In this document: positions 25,001 through 35,151 of the stretch, in pieces
How the letters are laid out: every line of letters begins with the position of its first letter
How positions within the stretch are numbered: position 1 is the stretch's first letter
Assembly: GCA_025331435.1 (NCBI GenBank)
Contig: JAIWNI010000077.1
Span: 1 to 64,000 of the forward strand
DNA length: 64,000 bases
From: Choanephora cucurbitarum
Lineage: Eukaryota; Mucoromycota; Mucoromycetes; Mucorales; Choanephoraceae
Direction of reading: 5' to 3'
Made by a program: the position numbers and the translations under genes
Notes under the pieces: model-generated
Seen by the model: the letters and a program-made list of their open reading frames with translations, nothing else
Database searches by the model: none
Told to the model about the DNA's origin: nothing

Positions 25001-25288
25001 CAAGATAACAAGAGTATACCTACCCAAGAACTTTTAAATGTCATTCAAGACTGCGCTTTACTGGTTACTACTCAGCTTAGTCTTTGGATTGCCAAACCTA
25101 ATATCACCAACACCACTCGATTTGATATTGCACAACAAAATGTTACTGATGTTGCTGAAATATTGAACAAAGCAAGTGCATCTTTGATGAAATTAGAAGG
25201 AAGTCAAAAGACTGGACAAGTCAAGTTACAACTTGGTCTGATACGCTCATTACAATGCTTCCTGTCTAATCGTTTCTTTGAAAAGTAA
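19043..25288 (+). CDS. NUP188: Nucleoporin Nup188, three exons
   Basis: A very large scaffold nucleoporin of the nuclear-pore inner ring that binds Nic96/Nup93. Exons: 19043-19074, 19136-23998, 24079-25288, about 2034 residues, close to the family's usual size. The N-terminus follows vertebrate Nup188 order: GTYRKLFDTIE, a loop, then an alpha-solenoid with YYEERISLLQCI, a DKDHPYF segment and EQKALLEIVFLC. Further on come the CGRFPIFFDDFVQLL segment and the SGWHLIAS region, followed by long helical repeats (HYRHNITLP, METQPSLAILFLD) also seen in animal homologues. The ATG at 19043 begins a 10-codon first exon, and the phase-2 junction restores GTYRK. The final exon ends FFEK-stop. The convergent mitoferrin gene ends only 129 bases away. 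Confidence 0.92.
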
Positions 25289-25417
25289 GCCATTCTTTTT
25301 TTTTCTTTTATACTTTATTTTGCATATACATCTTATCTATATATAAACAATAAATACTCGACCTTGGGCTAGAAAACATAATGTGCTCTTTATTATATAT
25401 ATATATATGTACAATTT

Positions 25418-26450
25418 CTACAGTTCTATTTTGTTGTTACTTGCTAAAAGCCACTTAAAGTATTCATATACACTCCAACTGATAGCCGTACTTGGCATAC
25501 TCGTTAGTATGCGAGGCTTGTATCCTCTAAAGAATCCTTGTAGTCCATAACGTTCATAGATGATTATGGCCGCTTCTCTAAATCCTCTAGTATTTCTAAT
25601 CTGTCTATCGTCTGATGAACCTTTTGTTTGTAGCAATGTCTTTATCACATCCAATGGCGTTGTTATTGACGATGCTACCATGCCTGCTATTGCTCCAGCT
25701 ATCACATGTGCTTTTGGGCTGTATCCTTCACCTTGTCGATTTAGCTTAGATCTGCAGTATTCATACGTGGCGAATTGAATAGATTGAAATGGAATGGACA
25801 TAGAGACTGTTGTTGGGAAGGAAACATAGAAAGCTCTAATGCCTTCCTTTTCGTACACCCTCGTAATACAATCTCGAACTGAGCGATAGGTTGAGTCATT
25901 CAGTTGCATTCGTTGCTTAACCACTAATAAACGAGAACGCTAATCCAATTAGTTTGTTTGATTTCCCTTCATTTTTTCTAAAACAAGCCTGATTGAAGTT
26001 TGAACTTACTGTCAAAAGGGGTCATTAAGGCGTCATGAGAGAGTGTTGCTATGGCACCCGCTGATCCCGAGACGATGAGTTGACTTGGAAGACCAAACGT
26101 AGTCTCTTTGTCTAACTTCTTGGTAAACTTGGTTTTACAGAACTCATAAGTGGTAAAATGCAAAGCATGTGCAGGACCTGCACCTATGATGACTGAATAA
26201 ACACCTCGCCATAGATGTTTTTGGCTTCTGAATTGGATTTTTTGAAAGGATTTTTCGGATGACGGCACTTGCATACGTGTCTGTTATGCATTATTTTTCA
26301 ATTATATGCTTTTTGTGTGTTCTATAGGTAGCCTACTCGTATACTATCAACGGGATACATTATACAATGCTCCCCAATTCCAGCCATAGCACCTGCAATA
26401 GCATTTTGAGTCATGGTTGAATCAGCACCTAGACTCTCATAGTCATCCAT
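25418..26450 (-). CDS. MRS4: Mitoferrin-type mitochondrial iron carrier (Mrs3/4)
   Basis: Inner-membrane carrier that brings ferrous iron into the matrix for haem and Fe-S cluster synthesis. Minus-strand exons: 26450-26337, 26280-26010, 25923-25418, 296 residues, the standard size. Three carrier repeats are visible with PxD/E-type signatures YPVDSIRTRMQ, TPFDMVKQRMQ and TPLDVIKTLLQ. The family-diagnostic sequences are GEHCIMYPVD in helix 1 and LWRGVYSVIIGAGPAHALHF, including the GAGPAHA stretch shared by Mrs3/Mrs4 and SLC25A37/28. The ATG chosen, MDDYESLG, lies just before helix 1; a longer open frame upstream is probably 5' UTR. Exon 2 ends in phase 1 and the junction restores FDMVKQ. Confidence 0.92.
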
Positions 26451-26699
26451 TTTGAATGAGGAAGCTATTGAAATGAAAAAGAGACAGATAAAATATGCAT
26501 TGAAAAGTGTGCATAGGAGCTTTAAATAAACAGAGAAACTACATTTCACACTTTTGAAGGCTTAAAAAATATCAATCGAAAATGATATCTCTTGCAGAAA
26601 CTACCTAAGAGTTCAGTCTTTCAACGGATTCTGTTCTGAAAGTTATGTTGTTCAGCCATTTAATGAGAAACTAGATAACTTCAATCTTGCTTTAGCAAT

Positions 26700-27203
26700 A
26701 TGATCTTTACATACAGTCCAAAGATGAAAAAGCCTTTGGCCAGACATTTTATGCGAACCTCGAATTCAGTAGAGGCTTTCCATAGTATGCTTTACTCTAC
26801 GATTACCGCAAACGCACCTCTTCCTCTTGCAATGAGACAGATCTTGAAAGCTGCAAATAACGATCTGGAGATGCTTCCGAGCTATTACGAGTTTGGCATA
26901 GCTCCTTGTTATGGCACCAAGAAGCGGTACAGAGAAAACAAAAGACTCGTCAACTTTTAATAAGAAAGTGACACTATGGCTCCTGATACTACTGAAGCTC
27001 TTTTAAACAGAGAAAATTCCCAGACATTAAAGAAGAAGCAGGAAAACAAAGGAGAGAAGTGCTTTGAAGACATCCTGAATGATAATCAAGAAAGAAAGTC
27101 GGATTTGCTGGTCATCGACAACACAGAGTACGATGCTTCTTTACAGAAATCAAACATCGAAGACATGGAGTTGCTTTTTGGCAAAAGCATCAAGACAGAG
27201 TAA
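26700..27203 (+). pseudogene. Relic of a transposase C-terminus, broken by paired stops
   Basis: The frame from 26700 reads RTSNSVEAFHSMLY, followed by PLPLAMRQIL. This matches the TSN-x-VE-x-x-H signature that follows the third catalytic acid in MULE-like DDE transposases. The frame stops at two adjacent TAA codons (26958-26963), then continues in the same register from ATG 26976 for 75 codons of Lys/Glu/Asp-rich protein to 27203. The upstream DDE core is missing. The transposase call rests on one motif, so other DDE families are possible. Whether the second half belongs to the same ancestral protein is unproven. Confidence 0.5.
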
Positions 27204-27681
27204 GATGTACAATATAGCGAGATTGCAAAGTACGCACTTTCAACTTGCTTGCCATTGAAAGATCCTAATATTCATTAAGACAATTTGATCTATATATGTG
27301 TCAAACACCACGATCTATAGGATCTTACAAGAAGCACGCTGAAGTCATTTAAGGATTCGATCCAGATTGTAGCATTCGCTCTTGAAGATTGAAACGAATG
27401 GATAATAATTTATTTCTTTGTGTGAAATAAGCTGAGCATATCAGAAAACCATAACTCTCAAGATCAATCAATCTGTTGTAGGTGAATGACTTTTATAACT
27501 GAGAAAAGACTCGCTTGCACCAGTTCTCTGATTTTTTTTTCATCAAATCTTGTAACAGCCTTCGTTTGTTGGTCATTTAGATTTATTCTTGATTCTAATA
27601 TCGCATTTTCAATTTCTGCTGAGGTCTTTACATAACATATCCATATGTGATTAACAAGCTGTCACTATGGAAATATGTTTA
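27204..27681. other. Intergenic, no gene seen
   Basis: About 480 AT-rich bases between the relic and the 3' end of the minus-strand BRL1 gene. No frame, hairpin or RNA signature stood out. Confidence 0.5.
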
Positions 27682-28731
27682 TTATGATTGAACTGTAGTG
27701 CTCGTAGTTGTCAAAGTATCTTGATGGTAATTATGCATTCTTTTGTATGGTCTAAAGGCTATATTCGAAAAAACCATGGTGCCAATAATCAATATCAGAA
27801 AAAAGGCCTAGTGAAAAGAAGCAGGTCAGGAAATCAATAATGCAAAAAGAAGCTGCAACTTTACCAATGTTTTGTATGAAATGGGTTCTACAAAGCTGTT
27901 TACGATCTCCGCAATTGCTTCTGCTGATACTTTAGCTCTAACATTGTAGAAAGCAAAGACTTTGATCAATAAAGATACTCATAATCATTGACCAATGATA
28001 AAACTCACTGTGCTACTGCAACATCTCGGTTCATGCATGCTTCCCAGCTGTTGCACATCTCTTCAATAGCAGGAATACGATTGCTCTGCTCACAATGATT
28101 AATAAAATAGTTGTTCGTACATGCCAGCCGTTCCTTTTGTAACGCTAACCAAAAAAAAATTGTCAGAAACAATTGGAAGCTTTCCTAGTTATCTTTACCT
28201 GAGATATGGTCTTGCGTTTTAATGTAGAAGTCTTGTTTGACAGCAAGTACAATTTTGATAGCAATATATAATATACCAACAGAAAAAATGACGTTGAACA
28301 GCATTTGTATATAAACAAGTATTGTATAAGAGATGAATTGATGTTTTAGGTAATTGGGTGGTTGTGCTTTCTGTATCGCTGTCTGACTGGTGCTTTTAGA
28401 TGTCGTTGTGACGGACGATGACGAAGTATTCGCAGACTGTGTTTGCTTTTGAAATTCTCTCAATCGAGCTCGAAATCGTTGAGTCAGTGTATATGCATCT
28501 GTTTGACTGGTAAGTTTGGGCTTTGTGTTAGTGAACGGTTTTACGTTCGTGTGTAGGCTTGGTATAAAACTAAAGTTGAAGTCTTTGGGTATAACACTTT
28601 GTTCTGAACTGATCAATGGCTGATCTTTTTTTATAACGAATGAGAAAAAAACTTATGAGCAATATAGCAAAGGCTAGAAAACAGGCTGCAATAATACCTT
28701 GGTCTAAACGAGGCCTTTTTCTGCTTGCCAT
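27682..28731 (-). CDS. BRL1: Brl1/Brr6-family nuclear envelope protein, five exons
   Basis: Integral nuclear-envelope protein needed for nuclear-pore assembly and membrane homeostasis, with a disulfide-stabilised lumenal loop. Minus-strand exons: 28731-28698, 28624-28199, 28144-28009, 27937-27865, 27807-27682, about 264 residues. The N-terminal half is Ser/Thr/Lys-rich. It is followed by a membrane helix (residues about 110-130), the family core with Cys162, Cys171, Cys184 and Cys190 (CTNNYFINHC...MCNSWEAC), then MNRDVAVA, AKVSAEAIAEIVNSF, EPISYKTL and a second membrane helix (AFFLILIIGTMVF). This core is diagnostic. The first intron uses a weak A-rich acceptor, so residues 12-14 are less certain. 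Divergent from GAD1 over 273 bases. Confidence 0.92.
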
Positions 28732-29004
28732 ATTAGCTTTTTTCTCTGAAAAAAAAAAGTGAAAAAGAAAAAAGCTATCTGAACTTTAACCCGAATTGCT
28801 GCATTTACTTTACAGTAGGACCATGTCCATCCAGACTCACGGTTTCTTAAGGCGACACGAAATTAGCTCAGATCAGGTATGTTAAGCTTGTCTGACTGTC
28901 AGTGATAAATTATAATCTGAAACTGTTCTGCATAAACAGCTTGCATTTGATATCACCTATTGTTTCTTTCTTTCTCTGTCTTCCTTTAGAAACAAAGAAA
29001 AACA
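28732..29004. promoter_or_regulatory. Divergent promoter of BRL1 and GAD1
   Basis: Only 273 bases separate the two ATGs. It contains an A-run next to the BRL1 start and a TTTC-repeat pyrimidine tract (about 28965-28985) before the GAD1 start. No consensus TATA box is obvious on either strand. That it drives both genes is inferred from geometry. Confidence 0.6.
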
Positions 29005-31296
29005 ATGGTGTTTATTTCTCGAACAATCCCAAATGGTAAGTTTATATCTTTTGACTTGATTTAAACTTACATGCGATATTAGAAAATGAATCCAATGAGA
29101 TGGATTTGGATCATGAGACGACAGTTTATGGAACGTCTTGGGCTGCTAGAGACATACCAAAGTAAACTAGAATAAGTCTGCTTTTGATAAGAATATAAGC
29201 TCTAATGCTTAATATGCTCTATTCATACTTTTTCTCTTTCTTTGACTGTAGGTATCAACTCCCAGAGGTAATTTTATTATTTCAAATGAATATTCACACA
29301 AATTCCTTGAAGCTTATCAGTTATTTCCTTGTATTTGATTAGGAAGAAATGCCAGCAAGTAAGTTACAATCCGATTCAAAAAGTCATCCAAGTATCTAAT
29401 GGATATTATAGATGTTGCATATCGTATGATATCTGATGAGTTAGCAGTACGTTGCTCCTTTTCCTACAAACGAGTCTCCCCTATAGATGAATCTAATTTC
29501 ATATAACTTAGCTGGATGGTACACCTGCTTTAAATTTGGCAAGTTTTGTGACCACCTTCATGGAGGATGAGGCTACCAGATTGATGACTGATAACATTGC
29601 TAAAAATTTTATTGACTTTGAAGAATATCCTCAATCAGCTGAAATTAGCGTGAGTATATATATTTGTGATGAACAAATGAGCACATATTGATGATATGGA
29701 TGATAGAACCGGTGTGTCAATATTATCGCTCGTCTTTTCAATGCACCGCAAAGTAGTCCAGGTGACGAAGCTGTTGGTTGCTCTACAGTTGGTTCTTCCG
29801 AAGCTATCATTTTGGCAACTTTGGCTATGAAACGTCGATGGCAAAAGGTCAGAAAAGCAAAAGGTTTACCCACCGACAAACCAAATTTTATTATGGGAAC
29901 CAACTGTCATGTTGCATGGCATAAAGCAATGAGGTAACCGCATGGCTTGACGTCTCTCGTATGCAACTATCCTCATAACCAACACTTTAGATATTTGGAA
30001 ATTGAAGGCCGCGAAGTGCCTTGTACAGAAGAGCTACTCTATATGGATCCGAAGAAAGCTGTGGATTGGGTAGACGAAAACACAATTGGAATCTGTGTTA
30101 TTCTCGGTTCTACAGTATGTGTTCTCTCATACTAACCTTCACTTCTGGCATTCTAAAATCATGAAACATAGTATACGGGTCATTATGAAGATGCAAAAGC
30201 AACTAACACGCTATTGGATGCCAAATGTAAAGAAAAGGGATACGATATAGGCATCCATATTGATGCAGCAAGGTATTTTAAGAGAACCAAAAAATATATA
30301 TATAGATCAACAGGATTAATCCTTTTTACTTTCAAGTGGTGGCTTTATTGCACCTTTTGTTACTTCTGATTTGGAATGGGACTTTCGACTTAATCGTGTT
30401 CACTCAATCAATGTTTCAGGTCACAAATACGGCTTGACTTACCCTGGTGTTGGTTGGGCTATATGGAGAAGTAGCGACTACCTTCCTGAAGAGCTTGTTT
30501 TCAACATCAATTATCTTGGTTCTGACCAGGTATCTAAAAAAAATAGAGAGATTGTGTCTTCTACAACATATTTCTTTCCGAAACAATGGTTTTATCTAAA
30601 TCCATACGTGTATTTTCTAGGCTTCGTTCACTTTCAATTTCAGCAAGGGTGCATCCAATATAATTGCTCAATATTATATTCTTATTCGCCTCGGCAGATC
30701 AGGTTTCACACATATTATGCAGAATTTGATTTTGACAGCCAACTATCTAGCTAAAAAACTGGAGGACACTGGTCGGTTCAAAATCTTGAGTGATCGTACT
30801 GGAAAAGGTGTTCCCCTTGTTGCCTTTTGTCTTAAAGAGAGAAAAGAATTTTACGATGAGGTAAGTAATGATCTCTCCTCCTCAAGGATTCTTAACATTA
30901 ACGCGTTGTTGAGTTTGATCTTTCTGCTAAATTGCGTGAGCGTGGTTGGATAGTCCCTGCTTATACAATGGCACCCAATGTACAACATTTGAAATTAGTT
31001 CGAGTTGTTGTACGAGAAGATTTCACTCGCAATCGTTGTGAGCTCTTGATTCGAGACATCAATCATGCTCTTCAAGCACTTGACAAATGGGAACAAAAGG
31101 AAGCTGAAAACCATCGGTAAGAAGGGATTTTTCTCAATTGATCAACATTACTAATGACTTGAACAGACATGAGCGCAAGACAAGCGCTAGACATAATCAC
31201 CGTGCTAGCTTGGGTAGCACAAAGAAGCATTATGGCACTACTGGATCAAAGAAGGATGAAGAGCGTAAGAAGCATGAAGCGCCCGGTGTCTGCTGA
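29005..31296 (+). CDS. GAD1: Glutamate decarboxylase, thirteen exons
   Basis: PLP enzyme that converts L-glutamate to GABA and CO2, linked to stress tolerance and the GABA shunt. Exons: 29005-29035, 29083-29161, 29252-29267, 29343-29358, 29412-29446, 29512-29649, 29707-29933, 29991-30114, 30172-30272, 30337-30529, 30621-30860, 30914-31116, 31167-31296, about 510 residues. The sequence follows the family throughout: [12 protein letters not shown], then [18 protein letters not shown] holds Asp253, SGHKYG holds the Schiff-base Lys286, and their spacing of 33 equals that of bacterial GadB. GVGWAIWR and FNFSKG follow. The C-terminal tail is basic and ends in GVC. Exons 3 and 4 are only 16 nt each. 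It has by far the most introns in the window. All phases close without a stop. Confidence 0.95.
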
Positions 31297-33002
31297 AAAA
31301 AACTGATCAAATAAAAATACTTGTGCACATTGATATATGTGATCCTTCAATAAATTTGCTCATCATTTTTCTTATATCCTTCTTGATTTCAAGGAAAGAC
31401 AAGGCATATTTCTTGTTGGTATTGCACACATAGTTTAATTAGGTAACATCTGAGCGTGTAAGGGCTTAGAAAATGCGGATAGAATGAGTCCAGAAAAAGC
31501 CCCTGTGCATTGCAATAAAATGGAATTGAAGCGAGGCGCATAAGACTATGAATGTTGGTTACTTTATATCTCTATCATTAACAGTTTGTATGATAGACAA
31601 AAAAAAGTGAAGAGACCTGTGATTTTCTTGTTTGAATAGATGAACAGAGCAAGTCAAAGACCTAAATTTAGCAAAGCATATTCAAGAAAAAACGGTCAAA
31701 AAGATCTAAGAATTGATACATTGTTTTTGTTTCTTTATTCTACTAAGCTTAAACGCATCAAGCAATAAGAAATAGATATAGTCTATTTTTGCTCTTCGCA
31801 CATAGCAAAACAAGGAGCATTAGGGCGATGAATGTAATTTGAGCTGAGGGAGATCAAAGTTATGTCTTTTTTCTCAAACTGTATTCGTCTCAGTTTCTTT
31901 ATTTTGTCCAATGTCTCTGTAATAACGGCTGGCTTATCTGACTCGCAGCCATCATTGATTTCAAAAAAAAAAGTGTGATGGATTTGCTTAATTTACTTGT
32001 TTGATTTCGAATCAAAACAACTCAAGACCCGCATAGAATAGAAAATGATGTAAAAATACATAAAGAAAAAAAAAGCTTAAATTGTTACTACTAAAAGCAA
32101 ACCTTAAAGGAGAGAGGAGCGGAAATTCTGTAGAGTAATTATGACGCTATGCAGCTTGAACTTATAGACTTATGCTTTTTCGGCCGTATGCATATAGATG
32201 GAACCAGGAAGTATACGACACCTGATTAAGAACCGAGAATCAAAGGGTAAATGAGTCTAGAATAAGACACATCTTGTCAAGCTACTTCAGAAAGACAAAA
32301 GATTAGCTTTCTTTTCTTGTGTTACAAAACACCCCAGTCAAGAGTCGTAACATCCTTCAACAGTTGGTTGTTGCTCATCTCTGCTAATCCATCAGTTGTG
32401 ATTATTAAGAAGATTTTTTATGCTTAGAAAACCAAAGCTACGTCTTTCTAAAAAAAAAGGAGGGGGAGTTCGCCCGATATATCAATACTGACATCTTGCC
32501 AGTAACTGGGATGTTTACGTATAGTTGACCTAGCCAACCTACACCAAGCTTTTTTTGCTACAGGTATATCAGCTGCTCATTTCTCTTGTCGGGTTTGTCT
32601 TTGATGTTGTCTGTCACAAGTCTAAAGCAGATAACAAGAAGGTTGTTAATGTGTGTAACAACAATATTTACCTAACAGACGGTACCATAAAAGAAAAAGG
32701 TGTCAATTATTTGTGTTGCTGTTTCAGTCAAACAGTTTTTGTAGCTTGGTCATCTATCTCTAAGATTTCGTCATTTGTTATTTTTCGAAAACGCCAAATG
32801 GACTGTAAGAAGTAAGCAAAGGGAAAAAAAAAGACATCAGAAAGAACTACAAAAAAGGAACACGGTAAATTGTTTTAGACCCTAAAATAGGATCTGCACA
32901 CACATAAACACATACCGAAACGTTTTCCCGCTTATATATTTAAAACTTTTTTTTCTGTTTCTTTTTTCTTCTTCTTTTCTGTACATTATTTTCTCCAAAG
33001 AC
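31297..33002. other. Intergenic, no gene seen, with promoter at right edge
   Basis: About 1.7 kb. An AATAAA-type site lies just after the GAD1 stop. The 86-codon frame at 32555-32815 has no motif. The right edge (32931-33000) carries a TATATATT element and a long pyrimidine tract before the next ATG. Confidence 0.5.
32933..32940 (+). promoter_or_regulatory. TATA-like element before the 109-residue protein
   Basis: The sequence tatatatt lies about 65 bases before the ATG at 33003 and is followed by a CT-rich tract, the same spacing as at the cysteine-rich protein gene. Assigned from sequence and position only. Confidence 0.5.
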
Positions 33003-33332
33003 ATGGGCCTAATTGAAAAACTCAAAAACAGCTACGACTACCGTAAAGTAGGCAAATATACCAAACGTCGTGTATCACAATCCCAATTCCAATCTCAAGA
33101 CCGTCGTTACTATGAGACAGCATACAGAGATGGTGATTATTTAGACCCTGAAGATATGAGAACTGGACGATATGACCCCAATGCACCCACCAGTACCCGA
33201 TTGGCTTACAAGCAATCACGCTGGTCATTCACCGACCTACTCTCAAAAAACAACACCCAAAAGAAACCCATGACAATAACCAGTAGTCAAATAAGAACCT
33301 CAGAATCCTATACATTAAGTGGTCGTGCCTAA
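33003..33332 (+). CDS. Small orphan protein, 109 residues
   Basis: Intronless. It starts MGLIEKLKNSYDYRK, then has a KYTKRRVSQ stretch, a Tyr/Asp/Arg-rich middle (RRYYETAYRDGDYLDPEDM, residues 34-52) and a Ser/Thr-rich tail. It has no signal peptide, membrane helix or catalytic motif. A Gly right after the initiator Met could be N-myristoylated (MGLIEK lacks the usual Ser at position 6), so that is weak. I do not recognise a family. Supporting reality are the TATA-like element, the pyrimidine leader and a clean AATAAA-type region after 33520. Function unknown. Confidence 0.7.
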   Translation: MGLIEKLKNSYDYRKVGKYTKRRVSQSQFQSQDRRYYETAYRDGDYLDPEDMRTGRYDPNAPTSTRLAYKQSRWSFTDLLSKNNTQKKPMTITSSQIRTSESYTLSGRA

Positions 33333-34875
33333 CACACCCCTCCTCTATCCTCCCCTTCCACCTTCTGTCTGTATATTTCCCTCTCTCGCACTTTCTTTTC
33401 TATCTATTTATGACTTAGACAAAATAGCATCATTCTAATGTAATCATTATGTGCTACTCTTTCTTTTTATATTTCCTCTCTCTATATTTTTTTTCTGCAT
33501 TTCTGTTTGGAGTGTGTATGTCATTTTTCGAAAATAAATTTCAAACGCAGTTTCCAGTAAGGAAAATCTTAATTTCCATTTGATAAGTAGTCCCTTTACA
33601 ATTTGTTGCTTTATTATTTTAATACTGACGAGTAGTTTCCATCAAGTAGTGTTTAAAAGCGATCAAGGTGAATTGAGAAATAAAGAAGGCACCGAATTGA
33701 GGGAGGTAGATGGGGCTGATGTTTAGGTCAAGAAGCTAGTCTTTGTGAAAAACTAGCTTGCACGCGCAATTCAGTGTTGAAGTTGATGTGCCAAAAAGTG
33801 AAGGGTCTACAGTGAATACCAACCTAAGATTGTGTTGCTCTTTCTTTCTCTCTATAAATGTATGGGCTAATCTACTCTTGTGCAGGTTGTTAGTCATACC
33901 TTACCCTGAATCTTGTATTGCTAGTTCGGTTTGAACGTTCTGGACATAATTTACTTCCTGCTTCAAGGAGGGAAAGAAGTTGAAAAGAATTGTCATCACA
34001 TTTAATGAAAACATGTGTACCTCGCTCTCTCACTCTTTCGACTTGTCATGTTTCTTTATTTTTATCGCAGCTTCAATTTTTCTATTGCTTTGACCTTTCT
34101 TTCATAAGATTATCGAGTAGGCTCGATCCTATTTTGGCTATTGTAAGCTTGCTTTGTCCAGCAATTTCTACGAAGGCTTTAGTCATATAAACCGATGAAA
34201 GAGGTTATTAGCTATTAGGAAATAGCCTATTCGACTAGTTATTTAAACAACTTTTTTTTGGTTGTGAATAAAGATGCCTAGCAAAAACCTAATAGATAAT
34301 TTTGATAGATCGTTAATTGCATACTGCAGTAACACGACCTTGCAAAGTTCCTTTCCTAAAAAAAAACTAAAATTGGACACCATGTCTGTTGAGCTTATTA
34401 TGAAAGATTAGTCAACGCTGTTTTACTCGTTGTCAAAAGTCTTCATTTCCTAATAATCAACCCCACTTATAATTTGGGAGAACGCTTTATCATCTAAAAG
34501 CAAAACAAAAAATAAACTACTGTAAAACAGTAACTGAATTTCTTCAACAATGAAACCATAGAATTAAACTGAAGTGTACACAAAAATGATCTAGTGTTAC
34601 CATCAGTTACACTTTAAACCACCTTAGATTGTTGGAGCCAAATCAAATGAAAAGGAATCGAGAAGTCAAATAATCACAAGAACACAGTTCATTTGAGATT
34701 CATTAGCTTAGTTTGTTTTATAGTAGTATGTAGCTAACAAATTACTTGTATAGCTTCCTTTTATTACAATAAAGAAAAAAAAAGAAGAAGAAGCCTAAAG
34801 ATGTTGAACATTGTTATCAAGATTGCGATACTACATAGACAAAAGTCAGTCAAATCATAAACAAACCAATTCATT
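33333..34875. other. Intergenic, no gene seen
   Basis: About 1.5 kb. The first 200 bases are a C/T-rich 3' UTR with aaataaattt near 33533. The 66-codon frame at 33990-34190 has no motif. Nothing else was recognised. Confidence 0.5.
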
Positions 34876-35151
34876 CTACTTTACAGTACGCATCATTGCA
34901 GGATAGAGATCCCATGGTGGTGGAGTGTTTTGTTGTTGCTCTCTATGCTGTATTCTTCGAGGATTGGTACAAAGAAAATGGTTCTGCTTTTTTGATAAAG
35001 TCTTTGGTCGCACAGGTTGGTGCACATAACCATTGCCCAGGCGGCGAGAAAGTGCTGGGTATAAGTCATAACTGGGCATAGTCTTCGTGTAGTTTTCATA
35101 ATACACGCGAGGAGTCGTCTCAAGATGCACTGGTTTATTGTTGTTGGACAT
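34876..35151 (-). CDS. Small orphan protein with duplicated DLYPA motif
   Basis: Intronless, 91 residues. A motif occurs twice: YDLYPALSRR (about residues 28-37) and WDLYPAMMRT at the C-terminus (residues 80-89), each an aromatic-Asp-Leu-Tyr-Pro-Ala core followed by a hydrophobic pair and Arg. The protein is basic, Pro/Gln/Asn-rich and without signal peptide or membrane helix. No family was recognised. The minus-strand leader before the ATG is C/T-rich like those of real genes here. The repeated motif makes a chance frame less likely, but expression is unproven. Confidence 0.6.
   Translation of the reverse strand: MSNNNKPVHLETTPRVYYENYTKTMPSYDLYPALSRRLGNGYVHQPVRPKTLSKKQNHFLCTNPRRIQHREQQQNTPPPWDLYPAMMRTVK

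Noticed and set aside
27345..27372. ggattcgatcc, resembling a reversed tRNA B box
   Set aside because: No A box or acceptor-stem pairing at the right distance on either strand.
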